Source: Actinoplanes sp. L3-i22 (GTDB lineage Bacteria > Actinomycetota > Actinomycetes > Mycobacteriales > Micromonosporaceae). Taken from it: 64,000 nt of DNA. Below, in pieces: positions 1 to 9,327 of the stretch. The position numbers and the translations under genes are program-made. The DNA lies in contig NZ_AP024745.1 of the NCBI RefSeq assembly GCF_019704555.1, positions 11,831,501-11,895,500 on the forward strand, given 5' to 3'. Position 1 is the first letter of the stretch. Every line of letters begins with the position of its first letter. The notes beneath the pieces were generated by a model. The model was not told the DNA's origin and made no database searches. It saw only the letters and a list, made by a program, of their open reading frames with translations.

Positions 1-1107
1 CTCCTGATCGAGGGCGACGACGAGCCCGCCCAGGAACCGGCGAAACCCGAAGACCGGCCCGCCACCAGGTCCGCCGATCCGCGCCGGGAGCTGCAAAAAC
101 TATTTCGGTACGAGGAAGCCGGCGCCCTCCTGGCGCACCCGGACGTGGCCTTCGCCGACGAGTTGGTCGCGCTGGCCACCGCGGTCCTGCACGGCGACGA
201 CGCCCGGCCCGCCGACCACCTGCCGCTCGCGCTCGGCCTCACCCTGCGGGCCCGCGCCGACCGCGGCCCCGGCGCGGACGACGACACCACCGACGCCCGC
301 GACAGCCTGCGCGCCGCCGCCGCGAGCGACCTGCCGCCGGACGCGTTTCCACTGCTCCTGCGCCTGTCCCAGGCGCTCGACGAGCCGTGCGTCCCGGACG
401 TCACCGCGGCGCTGCGCACGGTCGGCGCCGACGCCCTGGCCGTCCCGCAGCCGGACGGGACGCTCCTGCTGCACGCCGCCACCGGCCGGGTCGTGCTCGG
501 CACCGGGCGCTCGCTGCCGCGCCGCACGCTGATCGTCACCGACCGCCCGCCGGCCGGCACCGGGTCGATCGTCTCCAGCCTGGCCGGGCACCGGCAGCTG
601 CTCGACCTGGCCCGGCGCAAGCGGCGGCCGATCATCGCGGAGCCGGTGCTGCTGGCCGGCCCGGACCTGGCCCGTGCCGAGGAGCTGCGGCGCTGCTACG
701 GACGCGGCGAGCTGCTGGCGCGGGCCACGCCGGCCGACGTGCTGGACCGGCTCGGCGCGACCGTGCTGCACCTGGACTGCCCGGCCGGGCCGACCGGTGG
801 CCTGCTGCTGGCCGGGCCGGCCGAGCTGACCGCGGCGATGGTCGCGGACGCCCGGATCCGGCGCGGCGGCGGGCTCGTCGTGCTCCCGCCGGGAGTCGCG
901 TTTCCGCAGCTCGCCGACGCGTTCCTGACCGCCGGTCTGGCCGGGGCGATCGGCTGGCTGCACCCCGTCGAGCAGCCCGCCGAGGTCTACCGGGAGCTGC
1001 ACCGGCGGCTCGGCGTGGAGCGGCAGGAGCCGGCCGCGGCCGTGCAGGCGGTCCGGCGGCAGCTGCGGGACGCCGCCCGCGGCCTGGTCCACCGCGGCGT
1101 CTACTGA
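1..1107 (+). CDS. CHAT-like domain protein, 5' end outside window; catalytic residues apparently lost
   Basis: The frame is open from the first base, so the N-terminus lies upstream; a GTG at 145 is only an internal alternative. The last ~200 residues resemble the C-terminal half of a CHAT (caspase-like) domain: a strand ending VLHLDCPAG, a strand LVVLPPG, then LADAFLTAGLAGAIGWLHPV and a helix with YRELHRRLG. In active CHAT proteases these positions read roughly HLATHG (catalytic His) and LVVLSAC (catalytic Cys). Here both catalytic residues appear replaced, so this may be a non-catalytic CHAT scaffold or binding protein. The gene is convergent with a caspase-family gene and their 3' ends overlap by 7 bp. 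The fold assignment rests on motif reading and is moderately confident; loss of activity is an inference. Confidence 0.6.
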   Translation, partial: LLIEGDDEPAQEPAKPEDRPATRSADPRRELQKLFRYEEAGALLAHPDVAFADELVALATAVLHGDDARPADHLPLALGLTLRARADRGPGADDDTTDARDSLRAAAASDLPPDAFPLLLRLSQALDEPCVPDVTAALRTVGADALAVPQPDGTLLLHAATGRVVLGTGRSLPRRTLIVTDRPPAGTGSIVSSLAGHRQLLDLARRKRRPIIAEPVLLAGPDLARAEELRRCYGRGELLARATPADVLDRLGATVLHLDCPAGPTGGLLLAGPAELTAAMVADARIRRGGGLVVLPPGVAFPQLADAFLTAGLAGAIGWLHPVEQPAEVYRELHRRLGVERQEPAAAVQAVRRQLRDAARGLVHRGVY

Positions 1108-2885
1108 GGAAGCTCGGTGACCATCGGGACGGTCACAGTGGTCCAGTCGCAGGCGGGCTCGGCGTCCGCCCGGAAGTGCGGCCCGCGCAGCCGGATCGGG
1201 CCACGCCGGGGGTCACCGGCCGCGTCGATGCCGGGCAGCTCGAACGGTGCCGAGCCGAACTGCTCCTCGGCGACCAGCAGCTTCAGCCAGTCCCGCAGCG
1301 GCTCCACGGTCGGCGCCGGCCGCCACCAGGAGCGGCGGCCCGGCTCGGCGGCCGATCTCGTGATCCGCACCGGTTTGCGGCCCAGCGCCCAGCCGGTCGA
1401 CCGGGCGTCGAGGAACGCGCCCGGGAACAGCCCGGCGTGCACCCGGTACCGGCTGGTCAGGTTGAGGAGCACGCAGTAGAGCGGACGGTCGGTGCGGTTG
1501 TACATCCGGATGTAGACCTGGTCGGACGCCAGGTGGATGACGCCGCCCTCGGGCTCGATCGGCTCGGCGTCCGGATCACCCGGGCGGAGCTCCAGGGCGA
1601 CCGCCCCGGCCAGGCGGGACAGCGGATTCGCCAGGGCACGGATCTGCCGCCAGCGGGCGACGTGCTCCAGGCGCTGCGGCACCGTCCCGGGACCGGCCGG
1701 CACCTCGCCCTCCGGTGACACGATCCGGGCGCCGCCGACCACGCGCAGCTCCGGCTCCTCGTCGGGGGCGGCCGGGCGTACAAAAGCTGATCTTTGAATC
1801 TCCTCGGCCGGAAGGCCGGTGACCGTGGTCCTCGGCGGCGGCACCCGGGAGAACACCACCGGGTACTGCCGCTCCGGATCGGGCGCCCAGCCGAGCGGGG
1901 TGACCAGACTGCGCTCGGTCAGCACCCGGGTCACCCGGGCCTCGCGCGGCCGGCCGGCATCCACCACCGCGACCCGCAGCTCGTCGTCGCCCACCGGCAG
2001 GCCGTGGCAGGCGCCGGCGTCCAGCTCCCAGCCGTCCCGGCCGTGCCGGAGCAGCATCCCGGCGCCGGGCGCGGCCGTCGCGCCGCCGAGAAATGGCTGG
2101 TCGGCTAGGCCCGGCAGCTCCGGATCGAGCTGCGGGACCTGCCCGGCCACCCGGGCCTCGACGTCGACCCGGGCCGCGACCAGCAGCCGGCGGTAGGTCG
2201 CCGAGCCGCCGAGCCGGCCTAGCGCCCGCAGCAGCGCCCAGCTGAAGACCCCGCGCGGCGCGCCGTCCAGCTCCAGCTCCTGGGCGAGCTCGGTGCGCCG
2301 GGCCGCGGCCAGCGCGACGTGCCGGACGTCCGCCCGGCCGACCTCCGCGTACGGCCGCCCGCCCAGCTCGGGCAGCAGCACCGGCGGCCGGTCCGCGACC
2401 CGCAGGCTGGGCCGCACCGACCGCACCCGGACCGTCCGCCGGCTCGCCCCCGCGCTGTGACAGCTGTCCAGCACCACCACGACGTGCGCGCCCCGCCCGG
2501 CGATCGCGTCCAGCAGCAGCGACAACTCCTTGTCGAGCAGGTCCGGCACGCCCGGGGTGCGGCTGTCCGCGCAGACCAGGGTCTGCATCATCGGGCCGGT
2601 CTCCAGGTGCGCCAAGCCCGGCGGCACCCGGACCTGCGAGCCGTGGCCGCTGAACCAGAACAGCGCGGTGTCGCCCGGGCCGGCCTGGCCGAGGTGCCGG
2701 TGCAGCCCGTCGATCACGGCGGCCCGGGTGGCCGCCGCGTCGTGCAGCCGCAGCACGCGGGCCGCGGTGCTCCGGCTGGCCAGGAACGCCGCGGCGGCGA
2801 CCACGTCGTTGCGGCATCCGCGCAGGTCGGGGACGTCTTTCGCGGCGTACGCGTCAATCCCGGCAAGCAGCGCGAAAACCGTCAC
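1101..2885 (-). CDS. Caspase-family (peptidase C14) protease with a C-terminal extension
   Basis: 594 residues from a GTG start. The N-terminal ~250 residues are a caspase/metacaspase-type p20 domain: first strand FALLAGIDAY, the catalytic His in FWFSGHGS (about H81) and the catalytic Cys in VVLDSCHSAG (about C142). The ~300-residue remainder contains a segment (VYIRMYNRTDRPLYCVLLN) that resembles the beta-rich DUF4384-type modules often attached to bacterial caspases. There is no signal peptide or membrane segment, so it is probably cytoplasmic. Bacterial C14 proteases cleave after basic or acidic residues and are often effectors in signalling or immunity modules; the substrate here is unknown. 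The convergent neighbour is a CHAT-like protein, so the two may belong to one protease module. Confidence 0.85.
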   Translation of the reverse strand: MTVFALLAGIDAYAAKDVPDLRGCRNDVVAAAAFLASRSTAARVLRLHDAAATRAAVIDGLHRHLGQAGPGDTALFWFSGHGSQVRVPPGLAHLETGPMMQTLVCADSRTPGVPDLLDKELSLLLDAIAGRGAHVVVVLDSCHSAGASRRTVRVRSVRPSLRVADRPPVLLPELGGRPYAEVGRADVRHVALAAARRTELAQELELDGAPRGVFSWALLRALGRLGGSATYRRLLVAARVDVEARVAGQVPQLDPELPGLADQPFLGGATAAPGAGMLLRHGRDGWELDAGACHGLPVGDDELRVAVVDAGRPREARVTRVLTERSLVTPLGWAPDPERQYPVVFSRVPPPRTTVTGLPAEEIQRSAFVRPAAPDEEPELRVVGGARIVSPEGEVPAGPGTVPQRLEHVARWRQIRALANPLSRLAGAVALELRPGDPDAEPIEPEGGVIHLASDQVYIRMYNRTDRPLYCVLLNLTSRYRVHAGLFPGAFLDARSTGWALGRKPVRITRSAAEPGRRSWWRPAPTVEPLRDWLKLLVAEEQFGSAPFELPGIDAAGDPRRGPIRLRGPHFRADAEPACDWTTVTVPMVTELPQ

Positions 2886-2992
2886 CGCGCCAGTATCGCC
2901 AGGCCGGCGGTCCGCCGTCAGTCCGGTGGAAGCCGGCCGAAGAGCCGGTTCTTCCCGGTAAACCTTTGCCGGGCCACCGGCGTGTAAGCCAT

Positions 2993-3505
2993 GTGACCCC
3001 CCGAAGCGAACCGACGGACTCGACCGACGCCGGATACGTGGCTTTCGTCGCGGCCGGCTGGAGCCGCTATCTGTGGATGGCGAGCCTCATCACCGGCGAC
3101 CGGCACCATGGCGAGGAGCTCCTGCAGGAGTCCCTGGTCAACCTGTACACCAAGTGGAAGCGCGTGGCCCGCGACGGCAACCCGCACGCCTACCTGCGCA
3201 AGATGCTGGTGAACGGCAACGTCAGCCGCTGGCGGCGCTGGCGGCGCGAGGAGCCGGTGGCCGAGACGCCCGAGCGGCAGGACGGCCGGTCCGCGCTGAT
3301 CGAGCCGCACGACTCCCTGCAGCGGGCCGTGCTGCGCCTGCCCCGGCAGCAGCGGGCCGTGATCGTCCTGCGCTATTTCGAGGATCTGTCCGAGAAGGAC
3401 GCGGCCGCCGTGCTCGGCTGCTCCGTCGGCGCGCTGAAGTCCACCCACTCCCGTGCCCTGGCCAAGTTGCGCGCCGAGTCGGCGCTCCTCGAGACCCGCG
3501 GCTGA
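2993..3505 (+). CDS. ECF RNA polymerase sigma factor, SigE-like family
   Basis: 170 residues from GTG 2993; an in-frame TTG at 2966 would add nine residues but has no better ribosome binding site. Region sigma-2 is visible as YLWMASLITGDRHHGEELLQ and NLYTKWKRV, and sigma-4 as LPRQQRAVIVLRYFEDLSEK followed by the helix-turn-helix DAAAVLGCSVGALKSTHSRA. This arrangement is typical of the short actinobacterial SigE-like sigma-70 group. It directs RNA polymerase to a small regulon. The gene downstream (28-bp gap) encodes a single-pass membrane protein and is probably its co-transcribed partner. Start choice is uncertain. Confidence 0.9.
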   Translation: MTPRSEPTDSTDAGYVAFVAAGWSRYLWMASLITGDRHHGEELLQESLVNLYTKWKRVARDGNPHAYLRKMLVNGNVSRWRRWRREEPVAETPERQDGRSALIEPHDSLQRAVLRLPRQQRAVIVLRYFEDLSEKDAAAVLGCSVGALKSTHSRALAKLRAESALLETRG

Positions 3506-3533
3506 CCCTCCCCAACCCTCGAAAGGAACTCCC

Positions 3534-4304
3534 GTGAGCGACCTCAAGACCTCCCTGCACGAGTGGGCCGCCCGCACCGATGCCGGCCAGGCACCCGTCG
3601 GCGACCTGATCGCGGCCGGTACCAAGCTCCGCAACCGCCGCCGGGCCGGTGCCGTCGGCACCTCCGCCCTGGCCCTCGCCGCGGTGGCCGGTGTCGCGTT
3701 CTCGCTGTCCGGCACGACCGCGCCGGCCACCCCGACCGCGGCCGGCGACCCCGGCACCGCCGCCACCCCGGCGATGGAGCTGGCCGCGGCGGCCACCTCG
3801 ACCGCGGGCTCCAGCTTCAAGTTCGCGGTGAAGTCGACGCTGACCCTGGCCGAGTGGAAGATCGACCACGTCACCTCGGTCTGCAGCGGCGCGCTCGACC
3901 CGGGTAAGGAGACCGGCTTCGTCGAGGGCGGCGTGTTCGGGACCCGGGTGGTCGACGGCCACTACTACGTCCGCAAGTCCACGCTCTGGGTGGACCGGGG
4001 TAAGGGCACGCTCGCCGAGGCGATGCTCTGCAGCGACGCCAAGGCCCCGGCCGGCCTGGCCGCCGACCCGACCGCCGAGCTGAAGACCCTGGCGAAGCAG
4101 ACCAAGGTCACCAAGACCGCGACCGGTTACACGTTCGTCGGCGACGAGGTCCACGGCACCGTCAAGGTGTCCGGCGGCAAGGTCACCGAGCTCTCCTACT
4201 CGATCGACCACAAGAAGTCGGCCGACTACCCGGCCTACACCCGGGAGACCACCCTCAAGCTGTCCGGCTACGGCGAGAAGGTCTCGGTCAAGAAGCCGCT
4301 CTGA
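3534..4304 (+). CDS. Single-pass membrane protein, likely partner of the upstream sigma factor
   Basis: 256 residues; GTG start chosen because GAAAGGA lies 6 bp upstream. Residues 1-38 are a short charged cytoplasmic segment with a basic stop (KLRNRRRAG), residues ~40-60 form one membrane helix, and an Ala/Thr/Pro-rich linker leads to an extracytoplasmic domain of ~180 residues with two Cys and repeated basic/aromatic beta-strand segments. The layout resembles membrane anti-sigma factors or sigma-linked sensors, but there is no zinc-binding HxxxCxxC motif and I do not recognise a named family. It is placed directly after the sigma gene and before a terminator, so an operon is likely. Confidence 0.75.
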   Translation: MSDLKTSLHEWAARTDAGQAPVGDLIAAGTKLRNRRRAGAVGTSALALAAVAGVAFSLSGTTAPATPTAAGDPGTAATPAMELAAAATSTAGSSFKFAVKSTLTLAEWKIDHVTSVCSGALDPGKETGFVEGGVFGTRVVDGHYYVRKSTLWVDRGKGTLAEAMLCSDAKAPAGLAADPTAELKTLAKQTKVTKTATGYTFVGDEVHGTVKVSGGKVTELSYSIDHKKSADYPAYTRETTLKLSGYGEKVSVKKPL

Positions 4305-4321
4305 CCCCCGCTGAAACGGGA

Positions 4322-4352
4322 AAGGGCCTGAACCGTCCTGGTTCAGGCCCTT
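4322..4352. terminator. Bidirectional intrinsic terminator-like hairpin
   Basis: A perfect 13-bp inverted repeat (AAGGGCCTGAACC, 5-base loop, complement) sits between the convergent sigma-partner gene and the Ig-like protein gene. It ends in TT on one side and begins with AA on the other, so it can serve both strands. Confidence 0.8.
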
Positions 4353-4371
4353 CGTGCCGTGATCATGGGGG

Positions 4372-6693
4372 TCAGCGGCGATAGGTCCGCTTGGTCGTCA
4401 CCTTGAGGTTGCCCGCCCGGTCGTAGGCGCGCAGTTGCACGGTGAACGTCTTGCCGTACTTCTTCGGGTTGAGCGTGAACGTGTAGGCCGACCTGGTGTC
4501 GGTCGCGACCACCTTGCCGTTGACCAGCAGCTGGACCTTGGCGATGCCGTTGCGGTCGGTCGCCGTGGCCTTGACCGTGACAGTCTTGCGCAGCTTCGCC
4601 TTGTTCGCCGGCGCGCTCTTGAACGCCACCGCCGGAGCGGTGTTGTCGACGATCACGGTCCGCTTGAGGTACGCGTAGTTGCCCAGCTTGTCGATCATCA
4701 CCCAGGTGACCGTCCGCGCGCCGTCCCGGCCGGTCCGGACCCGGGCCGAGGTCAGCGGGCCGACATTGTCCGGCGCCTCGAGAGCGGTGTAGGCGATGCC
4801 GTTGCGGTCGGTGGCCTTGATCGTGGTGACGAACGTGGTGCCCCGGACCAGCGTGTTCTGCGCCGGGGTCACGGTCGCCGCCGGGGCGGCCTTGTCGATG
4901 TTCACCGGGAACGACTTCGACGACGGGTTGCCGGCCGCGTCCCAGATCCGCAGCTCCACGGTCGCGGTCGGCGCGGTGATCGCCTGGGCGTCCCACTCGA
5001 ACGTCGGGAACGACGTCGAGACCAAAGACCCGTTCACCCACCATTCGGTACGGGTGATCGGCGACTCGTCGGTGACCTCGGCCCGCACGTAGCTACGCGC
5101 GCCGACCCACCCGGTGCCCTCGTCCAGGCGGTTCGACGAGTACGAGCCGTCGAACAGCACCTGGTCGATGACCGGGTTCTCGTCGTCGACGATGTAGTCG
5201 GTGCAGTGGGTCATCAGGTTGCCGGCCGGATCGGCCGCCTGGAAACACGGCGGGGTCGCGCTGTCGGTGGCGTTCCAGGCGTAGGACCACGGCGCGGCGG
5301 TGAGCGTGGTCAGCAGCGGGCCACCCAAGCCGTCCGTCACCTTCACCGAGGTCACGTCGGCCGACATGTCCGGCAGGGTGATGGTGACCGGGCCGGACCG
5401 CAACGACGACTTGGCCGCCGGCGACAACGAGTAACTGGGCCGCTTGTTGTCCACGTGGACCGGGACGACGACGGGATCACTGACGTTGCCGGCCGCGTCA
5501 TAGGCCTTGACGGTGATCGTGCTGTCCAGCTCGTTGTCGAATCCCTGCGTCAGGACGATCTTGCAGACCCACTTGTCGGGCTGGGCGGTCGACTTGCCGC
5601 AATTGCCGTACGGACCGACCAGCGACGTCGAGGTGACCTCAAGCCGGGTGACCGCGACGTTGTCCGTCACGGTCGCATAGAACGGGTGGACCGCCCGGAC
5701 CGGCTGGTTCGCGACCAGACCGCTGTCCCGGATGACCGGGGCGGTGACGTCCGGCACCGCGGCGGTCGTGGTGACCACCAGCGACGCCTTGTCGTTCGAC
5801 TTGTCGCGGTCCTTGGTCCACCGATCACACTGGCACGTCGGGTTGACCTCGATCGGCACGGTGACGTCGCCGAGCTGGTCGAGCCGCAGGGTGATCTTGA
5901 AGGTGGCGGTCTCGCCCACCTTGAACAGGTCCGGGGACTGGCACCCGTAGTGGGTCGGCGCACTCAGCACCTGGTAGCAGCCGGGCGCGCTGACCACCGA
6001 GGTCCCGGCCGGGATGGTCACGTCGACGAATCCGGGCGACGTACCGCTCCGGGTCATGTTCAGCGTGGCCGGGCCGTCGTTGCGCACGCCGACCTCGGCC
6101 TCGACCACGGTGCCGAGCGTGCCGGTGACCGTGCCACCGATCGCGACCAGGTCGCTGCCCTGCTCGCCGGTCACGGCGACCCCGATGTGCTGCCAGTCGC
6201 CGTCCTCGCTGGTCCCGAGCCGGTCGCCGGCCGCCAGCCGCAGGGTCGAGCCGGTGCCCGGGGTGCCGGACGCCTGGTGCCCGGCCGCGGGCAGCCAGTG
6301 GTAGACGCCGTAGAGGGTGCTCGGCGCGTAGGTGTCCGCCCGGGCCCGGTACGGCAGGACCACCCGGTACGACGCACCCGGCGCGATGGTCTGGTCGAAG
6401 GTGCAGGCCTGGGCCTGGCCACCCGTGTAATCACAGTTGGCGTACTGCTCGAGGTTCTCGAAACCCCAGTCGGTGTCGATGGTGACGGTCAGGCCGTCGA
6501 CCGGCTCCGCGCCGGTGTTGGTGACCGAGAGCGTCGCGTCGAAACGCCCGCCCGGCGCGGCGGCGACGTTCGCCACGACGCCGGCGGTCAGGGTGGGCCC
6601 ATCGGCCGCGTAGGCCGGAACGGCGAGCCCGGCGACCGACAGCGCGGACGCGGTCAGGCCGCCGAGGAAAAGACGAGAAATGGGGTGCTGCAA
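4372..6693 (-). CDS. Large secreted protein with CARDB-like and Ig-like domains
   Basis: 773 residues; TTG start preceded by GGAGG at 6-bp spacing. Residues 1-29 are a Sec signal peptide (hydrophobic core, cut near AYAADG). Residues ~30-300 contain two beta domains typical of adhesion-type extracellular proteins (FDATLSVTNTGAEPVDGLTV; VEAEVGVRNDGPATLNMT). From ~310 to the end there are about five Ig-like modules, each ending in a motif like VDNTAP/VDNKRP followed by a new strand. The final module (KVQLLVNGKVV to AYDRAGN) is closely related to the last module of the protein at 24186-25370. It ends with a basic tail (TYRR). No catalytic motif or sortase signal is visible. Probable cell-surface or released structural/binding protein. 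Confidence 0.8.
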   Translation of the reverse strand: MQHPISRLFLGGLTASALSVAGLAVPAYAADGPTLTAGVVANVAAAPGGRFDATLSVTNTGAEPVDGLTVTIDTDWGFENLEQYANCDYTGGQAQACTFDQTIAPGASYRVVLPYRARADTYAPSTLYGVYHWLPAAGHQASGTPGTGSTLRLAAGDRLGTSEDGDWQHIGVAVTGEQGSDLVAIGGTVTGTLGTVVEAEVGVRNDGPATLNMTRSGTSPGFVDVTIPAGTSVVSAPGCYQVLSAPTHYGCQSPDLFKVGETATFKITLRLDQLGDVTVPIEVNPTCQCDRWTKDRDKSNDKASLVVTTTAAVPDVTAPVIRDSGLVANQPVRAVHPFYATVTDNVAVTRLEVTSTSLVGPYGNCGKSTAQPDKWVCKIVLTQGFDNELDSTITVKAYDAAGNVSDPVVVPVHVDNKRPSYSLSPAAKSSLRSGPVTITLPDMSADVTSVKVTDGLGGPLLTTLTAAPWSYAWNATDSATPPCFQAADPAGNLMTHCTDYIVDDENPVIDQVLFDGSYSSNRLDEGTGWVGARSYVRAEVTDESPITRTEWWVNGSLVSTSFPTFEWDAQAITAPTATVELRIWDAAGNPSSKSFPVNIDKAAPAATVTPAQNTLVRGTTFVTTIKATDRNGIAYTALEAPDNVGPLTSARVRTGRDGARTVTWVMIDKLGNYAYLKRTVIVDNTAPAVAFKSAPANKAKLRKTVTVKATATDRNGIAKVQLLVNGKVVATDTRSAYTFTLNPKKYGKTFTVQLRAYDRAGNLKVTTKRTYRR

Positions 6694-6768
6694 CGGGTTC
6701 CTCCCCGCCGAAGATCAATTGATTCGCATCTTAAAGATCTTCGGCGAGGCTCGCTGTCCCCGTACGGC

Positions 6769-9258
6769 TCATTTCTTGATCTTGATGGTCGAGCTGACCG
6801 CTTTCCCTGCGTAATGTCCGGTCCGCTTGGCGATCACGGTCACCGTCAGCTTCTTCCCGGCCCATGACTTCTTCAGCTTCAGCGACGACGAGGTCGCCAC
6901 CAGCACGCCGTTGACCCGCCACTCGTACCCGTAGGAGCTGGCCCGCGGCGACCAGACACCGACCGAGACCTTGACCGTCCGGTTCACCTTGACCGTGCCG
7001 GTGATCTTCGGCTTGGTGGTGGCCTTGGCCGCCGGCCCATAACCGACGACGTACGCCGCGGTGGTCACCGTGTTGTCCCGATAGCCGAGGCGGTGACCGA
7101 TAACGGTCACGGTGAGGCGCTGCCCGCGCAGGGTCGCCGGGATGGTGAACGAGGCGTCCCGCGCCCCGCGGATCGCCTCCCCGTTGGCGTACCAGTAGTA
7201 GGAGTAGTAATCCACCGCCGGGCTCCACACGCCCGGCTTCACGGTCACCTTGGCGTCGGCCACCACCGGGCCGCTGATCGTCGGCCCGGTGGTCACCGCG
7301 AGCTGCGGCTCCAGCACCGTCACCCGGTCGTCGACGAACGTGCGCTCCGGCCGGCCGTAGGAGGTGGCCGTCACCTCGTACGACCCGGGCTCGACGCCGG
7401 TCAGGTCGATCTCGGCGGTGTAGAAGGTCCGGCTCGGGTCGACCGACCGCACCACGATCGGCACGATCTGCCTGCCGTACTGGGTGAGCGTCACGGTGTC
7501 CTGCTGGTGCAGGGCGTTGCCGTAGATCTTGACGGTCGCCTTGCTCCCGGCGGTCAGGTTGTACAGGCCGCCGACCGAGAAGCTCGCCCGGTCGCAGAAC
7601 AGGTCGGCGCACGTCGCCTCGGCCCGGAACGGCCCGGTCCCGGTCGCCAGGAACGCGATCAGCGCCCGGTCGCCGGACGGGGCCGGCCGCGGCGAGCAGG
7701 TCCAGGTGGCGCCGTTCCCGGCACAGCGGGCGATGGTGCCCTGGCCGTTGATCACCCACGGGACGGCATTCTCGACGGTGAGCCGGAAGTCGTCCTCCAG
7801 GCCCATCGGGACGGAGACGCAGGCGGCGCGGTCGGTGGCGGTGAACGTGCCGGTGATCGGGCCGAAGCCGTACGCCGTGCTGTCGGTGAGCACGTCACAG
7901 TCGACCGGCTCGGCGTAGTCGTAGCCGACCGCCCAGGTGTCCAGCCGGTAGTCGACCGGCTCGGCGCCGCTCACGATCACCTCGCCGGACGCCAGGCAGG
8001 GCAGCGTCGCGCAGGTGTAGAGGCCACCGTCCCAGCCGAAGCGCCGGACGGTCGGCGTGGACGCGCTGTCCGGCGCGGTCCCGATCCAGGAGTTGTCGGT
8101 GACCCGGTAGCAGCGCACGTCGCCGGGGACCGCGATCGAGCCGGCGGTCGGCACGCCGCCGAACGCGGTGGAGGCGGGCGCGGCGCAGTTCGCGGCGATC
8201 GCGGTGACCTGGCTGATCCGGAACTTCCCGGCGCCGGTGGCGGACCGCACCACCACCATGTGCGAGGAGTCGCCGAGGGTGCAGCCGATCTGCTGGTACG
8301 CCGCGGCGGTCTCGTCGGCACACCGCAGGATGCCGTCGTAGTCGTACACCGAGAGCCGGGCCGTGCCGTCACCCTCGACCCGGTCCAGGGTGAGGACCTC
8401 CTCGGAGCCGGACCCACCGGCCGGCACGGCGAAGCAGGTCACGAAGTCCGCGCCGGAGAGCGGCACGGTCATCGAGCCGGGCGCGCCCGGCTTACCCGGC
8501 GCCAGGGCGGCACAGGTGTTCCCGCGGCCCAGCCGCTGCAACCCGACCTGGTAGTCACCGGCCGCCGGCCCCTGGTTCACCACGATCAGCCGGGTCGGCC
8601 GGTCGATCCGGACGGTGCAGCCGGCCGTGGTCGTGACCGGGGCGTTGCACAGGAACGCGTCGCCCTCCTGGACGAGCTGCGTCAGCGGCTGCCGGCCAGG
8701 CGCGGCCGGCGGCAGGGTGACCTGGTACTGGCCGGTCGCCACGGGCAGCTCCAGACAGCCCACCGCGCCCACGTGCGCGAACGTTCCGCGGTACGCGTCG
8801 CTGAAGCCCTGCCCGGTCACCGGCTCGCAGCCGGCGCCGAACAGCCCGGCCACGGTCGCCCGGAACGGCTCGGCGTACGGCTGCCCGGCGCCCGGGTCGA
8901 CCACCAGGTAGTAGGTGCCCGCCGACAGGTTGCAGAACGCCTGCGCGCAGGCCATCGAGCCGCTGTAGCCGTAGACCGCGCTGGGCAGCGTCGCGTTGTC
9001 CGCGTCGGCCGCCCGGGCCAGGTAGGAGGTGTAGCCCCCGGTGACGGTGAACCGGCGGCACGCGCCACCGGCCAGTTCATCGGTCGGGGCCGCGCCGAAC
9101 TCGATCGGCGCGGTGACCGCGCACGCCGCCGGATCGACCGGGATCGTCCCCGGCGGCCCACCCGCGGCGGCCGGCGCACCGGTCAGGACGAGACCGGAAG
9201 TGATCACCACCAGCGCGGTCGAGGCAGCGGTCAGCATCCGGCGGATCATGGTGCTCAC
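6769..9258 (-). CDS. Secreted multi-domain protein with C-terminal tandem beta modules
   Basis: 829 residues from GTG 9258 (GGGGGAG 11 bp upstream); ATG 9249 is an alternative, and a longer frame opens at 9315. A signal peptide (RRMLTAASTALVVITSGLVL, cut after PAAA) is followed by five to six repeats of ~110 residues, each with two Cys pairs and a pre-peptidase-C-like pattern (YYLVVDPGAGQPYAEPF; FTVTGGYTSYL). A strand-rich region and two tandem ~85-residue modules follow, sharing PxVSGxVKVxxxVxVxxGxWSP-type signatures (KVTVKPGVWSP and KVSVGVWSPRA). The C-terminus is basic (TIKIKK). No enzyme motif is visible. It lies 75 bp beyond the start of the previous secreted gene in the same direction, so the two may be co-regulated. 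Confidence 0.75.
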   Translation of the reverse strand: MSTMIRRMLTAASTALVVITSGLVLTGAPAAAGGPPGTIPVDPAACAVTAPIEFGAAPTDELAGGACRRFTVTGGYTSYLARAADADNATLPSAVYGYSGSMACAQAFCNLSAGTYYLVVDPGAGQPYAEPFRATVAGLFGAGCEPVTGQGFSDAYRGTFAHVGAVGCLELPVATGQYQVTLPPAAPGRQPLTQLVQEGDAFLCNAPVTTTAGCTVRIDRPTRLIVVNQGPAAGDYQVGLQRLGRGNTCAALAPGKPGAPGSMTVPLSGADFVTCFAVPAGGSGSEEVLTLDRVEGDGTARLSVYDYDGILRCADETAAAYQQIGCTLGDSSHMVVVRSATGAGKFRISQVTAIAANCAAPASTAFGGVPTAGSIAVPGDVRCYRVTDNSWIGTAPDSASTPTVRRFGWDGGLYTCATLPCLASGEVIVSGAEPVDYRLDTWAVGYDYAEPVDCDVLTDSTAYGFGPITGTFTATDRAACVSVPMGLEDDFRLTVENAVPWVINGQGTIARCAGNGATWTCSPRPAPSGDRALIAFLATGTGPFRAEATCADLFCDRASFSVGGLYNLTAGSKATVKIYGNALHQQDTVTLTQYGRQIVPIVVRSVDPSRTFYTAEIDLTGVEPGSYEVTATSYGRPERTFVDDRVTVLEPQLAVTTGPTISGPVVADAKVTVKPGVWSPAVDYYSYYWYANGEAIRGARDASFTIPATLRGQRLTVTVIGHRLGYRDNTVTTAAYVVGYGPAAKATTKPKITGTVKVNRTVKVSVGVWSPRASSYGYEWRVNGVLVATSSSLKLKKSWAGKKLTVTVIAKRTGHYAGKAVSSTIKIKK

Positions 9259-9327
9259 GTCGTGAATGTCTCCCCCGTGCGTGGACGCCCGAGCATGGCG
9301 TCCGGCGGAGATCATAAATGGACTCGG

